Of a stretch of 64,000 nucleotides of DNA, positions 58,376-64,000 are shown one piece after another. The stretch is from Glandiceps talaboti (taxonomy: Eukaryota; Hemichordata; Enteropneusta; Spengelidae). Location: assembly GCF_964340395.1 (NCBI RefSeq), contig NC_135555.1, forward strand, positions 8,690,931 through 8,754,930, in the 5' to 3' direction. Every line of letters starts with the position of its first letter. The stretch's first letter is position 1. The notes beneath the pieces are model-generated. The model searched no databases. It was not told the origin of the DNA and was given only the letters and a program-made list of their open reading frames with translations. The position numbers and the translations under genes were made by a program.

Positions 58376-59840
58376 AAAAATCATACTGTACTTTAAATTC
58401 AGGGATTAGAAATTACGGTGGTCCAAGGTCCCGGACTAGTGCAATTTCCCATTGGCCTAGTACTAGTAGTAGTTTTAAATAATGCTGAAAATTTTTGTGA
58501 AACCCATCAAAATGATATCATGAGTACATATTACTGCGGGTCAGGAAGCTAGACAATGTTTCTTCATTATAATAAAATATAATGTACTGTACAATGTAAT
58601 CTATCTGCAGGCAAAGTTCAGATTTCTGATGATTGATATAAAATACTGTAATGAGGGAATCCAAGCCGACAAGTTGTCTGGCAAACACAATAGAAATTGA
58701 TGTAAAACTCTGAACACATACCTTATTTCATTGTATGTGTACTTGTTACTAGCTGATTAATTGCAGTTGCACAGTAACTGTACAAAAGAAGTCAGTGTCG
58801 TAGAAACACAAATCAACATTGACATTTGTAGGTCAGAGGGGCAATGGTTGACAAAATTACAATAACTACTCAGTTATTTTGATAACTGCTATGACCTTAA
58901 TTGTTCTAATAGAGAAATCAAGAATGCATTTATTTCTGTAAAAGTAGGATGTTGAGAAAAACAGGTGTTTGTTGTAGCTAAACACCACACAAGTTGGTGT
59001 GTATGTTTGTCATGCATCATTAAGAATCATGTGTGGAATACATGCCATGTTATTCAGTTTGAAGAGTATTGTATTTGACTTGTAAATGTAAGTCATTGTA
59101 AATCTACCTATGATGGCTTGAAGGCATGGGGCTTAGACTAAAATAGTCTAAAGCAGAGTATACCATGGCCGACTGGAAGCTTACTCTAGACACTATTACC
59201 AGTAGTAGGTGCCTTGTGGGCAAACGATATAGAACAGAAACTATAAATCTCAACAAGTCAATGCAATTAAAAAAAGCAACTGATTATCTATACTTACATG
59301 TATATTTCATTGTTGAGGGTTTACATGTATAATTCTACTTTAGTAAACTTTATTCTAGCATGCCTAGAGCCAGAGATTTAACTTCTTTAGAAGTGAATGA
59401 CTGACAATATGCTACAGCTATCACGTTGATTACTAATAATACTAGTAAGTTACATTTCAAGAATTCAAGACTGTAACTTCCATTTAAAGACATAAAATTA
59501 GGATGAAGGCAAAAAAATTTGATTAAATTTAGCTATTTGAAAATTTTAGTAATAATGTCGTACCTTATCCAGAATATTATTTAAATGTTTTAACATTTTC
59601 ATGTTAATTCTAAAGTTATGTTTTTCAACTAAACGAGATGCAACTAACTATTAAAATCTGTCATGAGTCAGACATCTTAAAATGTGCGCAGGGTATAGAT
59701 TTCTTACAAGTTACATTGATTAGGTAATAAACTAGCAGTACACTGTAGAATATAGATTAGTGAATAATCAATACTGTACAGCACACTTCACTATGTGTGA
59801 GATGAAAATGGACAATTGGCTTCTATCTGTTTAAAAAGTA

Positions 59841-59901
59841 ATATTGGATTTCTTGATGTAACGGAAAGTATACAGATAGCTTTCATCAAGAAATCCAATA
59901 T
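59841..59901. repeat. perfect 18-bp hairpin
   Basis: ATATTGGATTTCTTGATG (59841-59858) and CATCAAGAAATCCAATAT (59884-59901) are exact reverse complements. Pairing continues imperfectly outward, and CTATCTGT at 59823 also pairs with ACAGATAG inside the loop. Confidence 0.85.
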
Positions 59902-60980
59902 AACCTTTAAAACAACAGGCCAGCCTAAGATTTTAGAGATATTTATTTCAATGTCATGATATACGAAGACCCATAATAACGAAATTGTGGACATTGTATT
60001 TTACATTTGTTACATACATATGTATTCCAGAAGATTTGAACATTATTTTTTTATACGTTTCATGACAATTTTGTAATGCTTTAGAGTATAACATAAAGGT
60101 TTTGCATTTGCAAACAGACTACAGGGTGTGATTTAAATAAATAAGACTTGTACAAGTAAAATCCATGTAAAAGCGTGTTAAAAGGCTCAGGTGATATCTT
60201 TTAAGACGATATTCTACTTATAAGAATTAGTCTACATAATTCCTGGCACAGTCACTACAACATCTTTTGTTGGGAATTTGAAAGGTTCTAAATAAATGCC
60301 AGTATTGTTGAAAAGAGACTAGTACATGTAGTACCTTTTCTCTTTCTTTCTATACAAAGTAAATAATTGTTTGGGGAAAGCATTCACATATAGTTGGTGA
60401 TTCTTTTAGGTGTTTACATTACAAAAACAGCCATCTTGGAGTTTGTGAACAAGATTATAGGAGAAAGATGGCTGATAAATTATACCAACATCACACTCTG
60501 CTATAGAACCTGTGATTGATTAACATTCCCCAATGGGATTACTAAACGAATTTGCTCTTACAAATGTTTAGCAAAAAAAAAAGCAATCATCATTTTGTGA
60601 ATGAATGTTGTGAACCATAAAATTGTGATAGGTTATTCCCCAATGTAGAAATACTAGTAATCTACCGAGAGTGTTACCTATGTACGGCTCATTGAAACAG
60701 AACAAAGAGCACACATGGATGGAATAGTTACAAACTGTTGTTATCACTACCAACACAGCAGTAGCAGAAATACTCAATTACCAGATCACACGCCCCAAAT
60801 AATTCAGTCTTGTCTGAAGATGATGAATAAATCAAATATACACAGAATGGAGTGTATAATTTGAACTTACCAGTATTAAAGTCATACACAGAGACAGTGG
60901 CTTTCCAGGAGAATTTTGAACAAAGTCAGCAAAACAATGTTGAAATATATATATAATGATAGACATAAAAATCGACTTAC

Positions 60981-61237
60981 TGAATATACAAAATTACTTG
61001 AAAATTCTGGTGAACCATTGAGAGCATCAGTTATCCTAGGAAATGTTTTAACAATCGCTGTATCGGTTGGATTAGTCTTGGGTCTATTCCTTAGAGTATA
61101 TAATTGTCCTTGCATACGAGGTTGAAATGAAGAGTGTAACTGAATTCTATGTCTACTTGTGTGACTGTCAATACTTAAAACTCCAAGACTTGGTTTCACA
61201 ATCTTCCTGTAGAGTCGCTCCGTAGGATGTAAGTCCG
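60981..61237 (-). CDS. gene 2, exon (residues 29-114)
   Basis: The acceptor aacttcAG is at 61239-61238 and the donor is TTCA|GTAAGT at 60980. After the split Ser codon it encodes DLHPTERLYRKIVKPSLGVL, SIDSHTSRHRIQLHSSFQPR, MQGQLYTLRNRPKTNPTDTA and IVKTFPRITDALNGSPEFSS plus NFVYS. It is rich in Arg/His/Pro and contains no recognised motif. Confidence 0.8.
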
Positions 61238-61387
61238 CTGAAGTTTAGGGAGGAAAAAAACTAAGATTAGATGTGATGTGTTTATAAACAACAAACAACA
61301 ACCTTATCATTTATAATTTAAATACAGATAGTTTTAACCAATCTAGTGTTTTCTCTTCCCTTTTTCAAGGAATCAAATAATACTTAC

Positions 61388-61472
61388 AAACTCTGTTAGG
61401 GAGTGCATCATAGTAATAAATATCTGGCATCAGTTCGGAATGTCGTAGAAAATATTTCATATTGCTTGCCAT
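61388..61472 (-). CDS. gene 2, first coding exon (residues 1-29)
   Basis: The ATG at 61472-61470 has A at -3 and G at +4. It encodes MASNMKYFLRHSELMPDIYY and YDALPNRV, then the split Ser codon, with donor GTTT|GTAAGT at 61387. No in-frame upstream ATG lies in the same exon. The exon's own acceptor is uncertain (ATTAG or CACAG just before the ATG). Confidence 0.72.
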
Positions 61473-62814
61473 ACTGTGTCCACTAATGGCTGACCATTGC
61501 ACTGGCGTCACTACAAGCTATTGTTGACTAAACTACATTTTGGCGTCAATAGAAACAACCTGTGCCATGAATAATTTTGTAGCTCTGAATTTTTCATCAC
61601 ACATTTAATGGAGGGTCTTTTGAAAGTTCCAAGTTGCTATACAGCAGGAAAATGTCCTTGAGGTAATTGTGACCCTACATTTCCTGCATAAATAGATAAT
61701 GTGGCTGAAAAAACCACATGGTTGACTTCATTCATTGCCTTACATTCAGAGTTTCATTACTAAGAAGGAAATGGTCTGTCTGCACAGACATTTCAGCAAT
61801 ACCTATAATATGGTTTCAGACAGGAAACATATTCATTCAGTCAATATTTGTTGGACACATTTGAGACTAATTTCCTTCATTTATAAAACCATGTATAACT
61901 ACAACATCAGGGCATGATTTTAGTTTGTTGTTTTCCAATCCTTCTTGAGAGTATAAGAAATTCTATTCAAATAACAAGATTAATGTTATTGGAAAAATAA
62001 CCTCAAAATGGAATATCAATATCTTATAACATTTCACTGCTTTACTTATACATATACATACATATATTATTTTTTTGGTACAAATTGTAAATGCAAAAAA
62101 TTGGGAAAACAAGGAAAGAAAAAAAATGAAATTTACAAATTCACTTTTTAATACACACATTCATATCTGACATTTAATCTAGAATAAAATTGATATAAAC
62201 TAAACAAAATGACATTTATTGAATGCTGAAAATTTTGTCGAAGACCTTTTTTTGAAATATTTTCTTTTTTGGGGGTTAAAAGTGTAAATGTAATGTAAAT
62301 TATTATTGTAATGATACGTTTTCCAATCGACCGCCACCTGTTGCACGGTATTGCTAGACTGTCGTGACGTTGTTGGACAGTTTGTTTCTATAAAGTATGA
62401 TCAAATAATAAATTTACATTCAGATCATATGCTTAATTAAAAACTTGTGACATATTTAAACGACAGTAGAAAGACTCATAAACGTTTATTATTTCGTGCT
62501 TCGGGAGTTACGTCAGAAACGTAAAATGGGGTTGAACCGCAACTGTATGTTAACCGCACAGTCAGTTACGAAAATTGCCTTAAAACTTCAATTGTTTATA
62601 CTACACGTTTATATTTGATTTAGAAAACATAGGTACGGGAATGGCCGGGAGATACATCTGTCAATATTAGTGAATGAAACTATATCACTGGAGTAACGGG
62701 CCAAAAGACAACCACTGCAATGACTCACAACTATTGCTGTGGCATTGATTTTGATCGACATTCGTGAACGACAGTTCGCTACGTAAAAATCTTATCATAA
62801 CAAAAATATCTTAC
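61473..62814 (-). other. probable 5' UTR intron of gene 2
   Basis: AT-rich from 61520 to 62330, then more CpG. No repeat or ORF of note. Confidence 0.45.
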
Positions 62815-63060
62815 CCATCATTGGTTTCTTTTGGTTAAAAAATCTGGATCATGTGATTCCCTGCAACACTCCAACGTATGAATAACAAACGCACTTCTTT
62901 TTTTGTGTGAGCTACATAACTTTGCATAAAACTGTGAACATCTAGCAGTCGCAAAACTTTTCAACTCGACGCCATGTTGGAAAATTGAATGGGCGCTTGT
63001 TTGTGTGATCACGTGGTTTCAGCTGTTGCCAACGCTCCGGACGCGTACTACATTTTACGT
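62815..63060 (-). promoter_or_regulatory. possible 5' UTR exon and promoter of gene 2
   Basis: This CpG-richer stretch ends in a good donor, GATGG|GTAAGA, at 62814. It contains CACGTG (63010-63015) and short upstream ATGs (ATGGCGTCGAGT then stop) that would act as uORFs. Splicing to the exon at 61472 is inferred and the transcription start is unknown. Confidence 0.4.
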
Positions 63061-64000
63061 CACTAGCTGGCGCATTTTAGTGTTCGCCGTGCTACAGTAC
63101 AGGTGCGAACCAAGAAGAGTACTAGTACTACTACAAACAGCAAAATATGAAATACGATAAATGAATTGACAGATGTGACTGGAATTACTCCAATAGGTTT
63201 GTTTCTAAAAAGCTGAATTGTGGTAATTATACGGATTCATAAGCTTTTACAAATTCATTCGCATAAAAAAGTATCACAGGGCTTTTTTTATGATACGTGT
63301 ACACTAATGGTTCAGGTGGACTCAATTTTTAAAATAGGTGGGGTAGGTAGATTTTTATTTTTAAAGGGGCTGGGCAAAAGCGAGGCTGATAGTATCTTAG
63401 TTATTTATGCTTTGGAAATTCAGAAAAGTAATTTCTTCCAATCCTGTATTGTGCAATGCAATGAAATCGGACAATCTGGCTGTCAAATTTATATCTCCCG
63501 TAAGGGAAATTATGATGACGTGATTTCCTATATACATTTGATACTAATAAAATTAAATATACATACGATTAATATTTTAAAAACGAATAAAAATCCACAA
63601 AACAACCCAGAATGCACTGTTAAAACGCACGATGCATGCCAGGCCTGTTGTTCATCGGCGCGGCCTTAGGCATTCTGGGAAACACTTGAAACCCATGTAC
63701 TCAATGGATATGGCCATATGGATGACATTGTAGAAAGTTAGAAACAACATCTTCTTGCCAGAGATCAATGTCAGTGTCAAGGTCAACTAAAGGTCAATGT
63801 AACAGACAGTATTTCGGACAAGAGTATTTTTTGGGGGAATGAATGAAAGATCACGAAATGACTAAAAAGGAAAATATGGATTCATCTTACCTGGGGGATG
63901 ACTCTGTATATTTTCGGAGAGGTATGGTGAAAAATGTAATGATTGATATCACAAAATGCTCAAGGGTGACAAAACAAAATGTCATCAAGCAGTTTCTGTT
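63061..64000. other. right edge: upstream region, no supported gene
   Basis: A 149-codon open frame on the plus strand (63220-63669) shows no known motif and begins in sequence that looks repeat-like (GGTGGGGTAGGTAGATTTTT). GCGCGGCC (63658-63665) and flanking CCAGAATGC/GCATTCTGG may belong to a CpG-rich promoter or a repeat end. The function is not known. Confidence 0.4.

Larger units (their letters stand above)
49843..60980 (-). other. gene 2 intron (11.1 kb)
   Basis: It contains the 79-bp minisatellite (53112-54145), a C12 run (54605-54616), a hairpin plus CA/CATA microsatellite (57401-57737), a duplication and hairpin (58208-58375) and a perfect hairpin (59841-59901). The stretches 49850-53100, 54270-57390 and 59910-60970 are AT-rich without supported features. 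Missed in-frame exons cannot be ruled out. Confidence 0.6.
33684..61472 (-). other. gene 2: unrecognised 645-residue protein, 16 coding exons
   Basis: Sixteen exons with GT/AG sites join in compatible phases into 1938 bases, from ATG at 61472 to TGA at 33684-33686. Every junction was checked for phase. Residues 1-114 have mixed composition with Tyr/Pro-rich motifs. Residues 135-175 are charged and may be helical or coiled coil. Residues 186-340 are Ser/Arg/Lys-rich and basic. Residues 437-645 are strongly Asp/Glu-rich, closing in ten Asp then KGR. No signal peptide, membrane segment or known domain was recognised, so the protein looks intracellular and largely disordered. I do not recognise the family. 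Further exons could hide in the 11.1-kb intron 49843-60980, but they would have to be a multiple of three bases. Confidence 0.8.

Noticed and set aside
60429-60474. CAGCCATCTT/AAGATGGCTG hairpin
   Set aside because: Only 10 bp, common by chance in AT-rich DNA of this length.
63220-63669. 149-codon plus-strand frame as a gene
   Set aside because: No motif, poor start context and repeat-like 5' half. Kept only as an observation.
1-64000. A complete new defence, toxin or mobile gene system
   Set aside because: No clustered unknown ORFs, transposase, reverse transcriptase or similar genes are present. The window is two ordinary animal genes plus repeats.

Overview
Organism: this is nuclear DNA of an animal, not a prokaryote or virus. 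It is AT-rich with very long introns, GT/AG splice sites in every gene model, microsatellites, long minisatellites and many fold-back (MITE-like) elements. The dispersed palindrome TACATGTACATGTA and the low gene density suggest a marine invertebrate, but nothing here fixes the phylum. No operons, tRNAs, rRNAs or CRISPR arrays were seen. Layout: two protein genes can be supported, both read on the minus strand, so the 5' ends lie to the right. (1) 215-26750: the first three coding exons of a plasma-membrane Na+/H+ exchanger of the SLC9A2/3/5 type. The 329 codons visible cover the signal peptide, an acidic His/Asp-rich extracellular stretch and roughly the first half of the membrane domain. Introns of about 12.1 and 13.4 kb separate the exons, and the 3' part lies beyond base 1. 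(2) 33684-61472, with a possible 5' UTR exon near 62815-63060: a 16-exon gene whose splice phases all agree and which gives a complete 645-residue protein ending in a poly-Asp run and a stop. I do not recognise this protein. It has a non-acidic N-terminal part, a Ser/Arg-rich basic middle and a long Asp/Glu-rich tail, and includes a 21-nt in-frame microexon. The two genes are co-directional: the 3' end of gene 2 lies about 6.9 kb upstream of the exchanger start codon. Repeats fill most of the rest: minisatellites at 5341-6003 (60 bp), 33815-34600 (56-57 bp), 53112-54145 (79 bp), 38397-38577 (21 bp), 31070-31415 (36-40 bp, each unit holding a palindrome) and 15483-15850 (78-80 bp). There are also a degraded 150-165 bp array near 9140-10970 interrupted by an unrelated element, a pair of inverted copies of a 0.56-kb composite fold-back element (14808-15370 and 30082-30642), a three-copy dispersed repeat, and many short hairpins. 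Function: the exchanger would move Na+ against H+ across the plasma membrane. No functional link between it and gene 2 can be read from the sequence. I found no convincing new biological system. The most worthwhile leads are the unrecognised 645-residue protein with its microexon, the intron-filling array that stays in frame with its last exon, the composite fold-back pair, and a hammerhead-like motif at 28303-28331.
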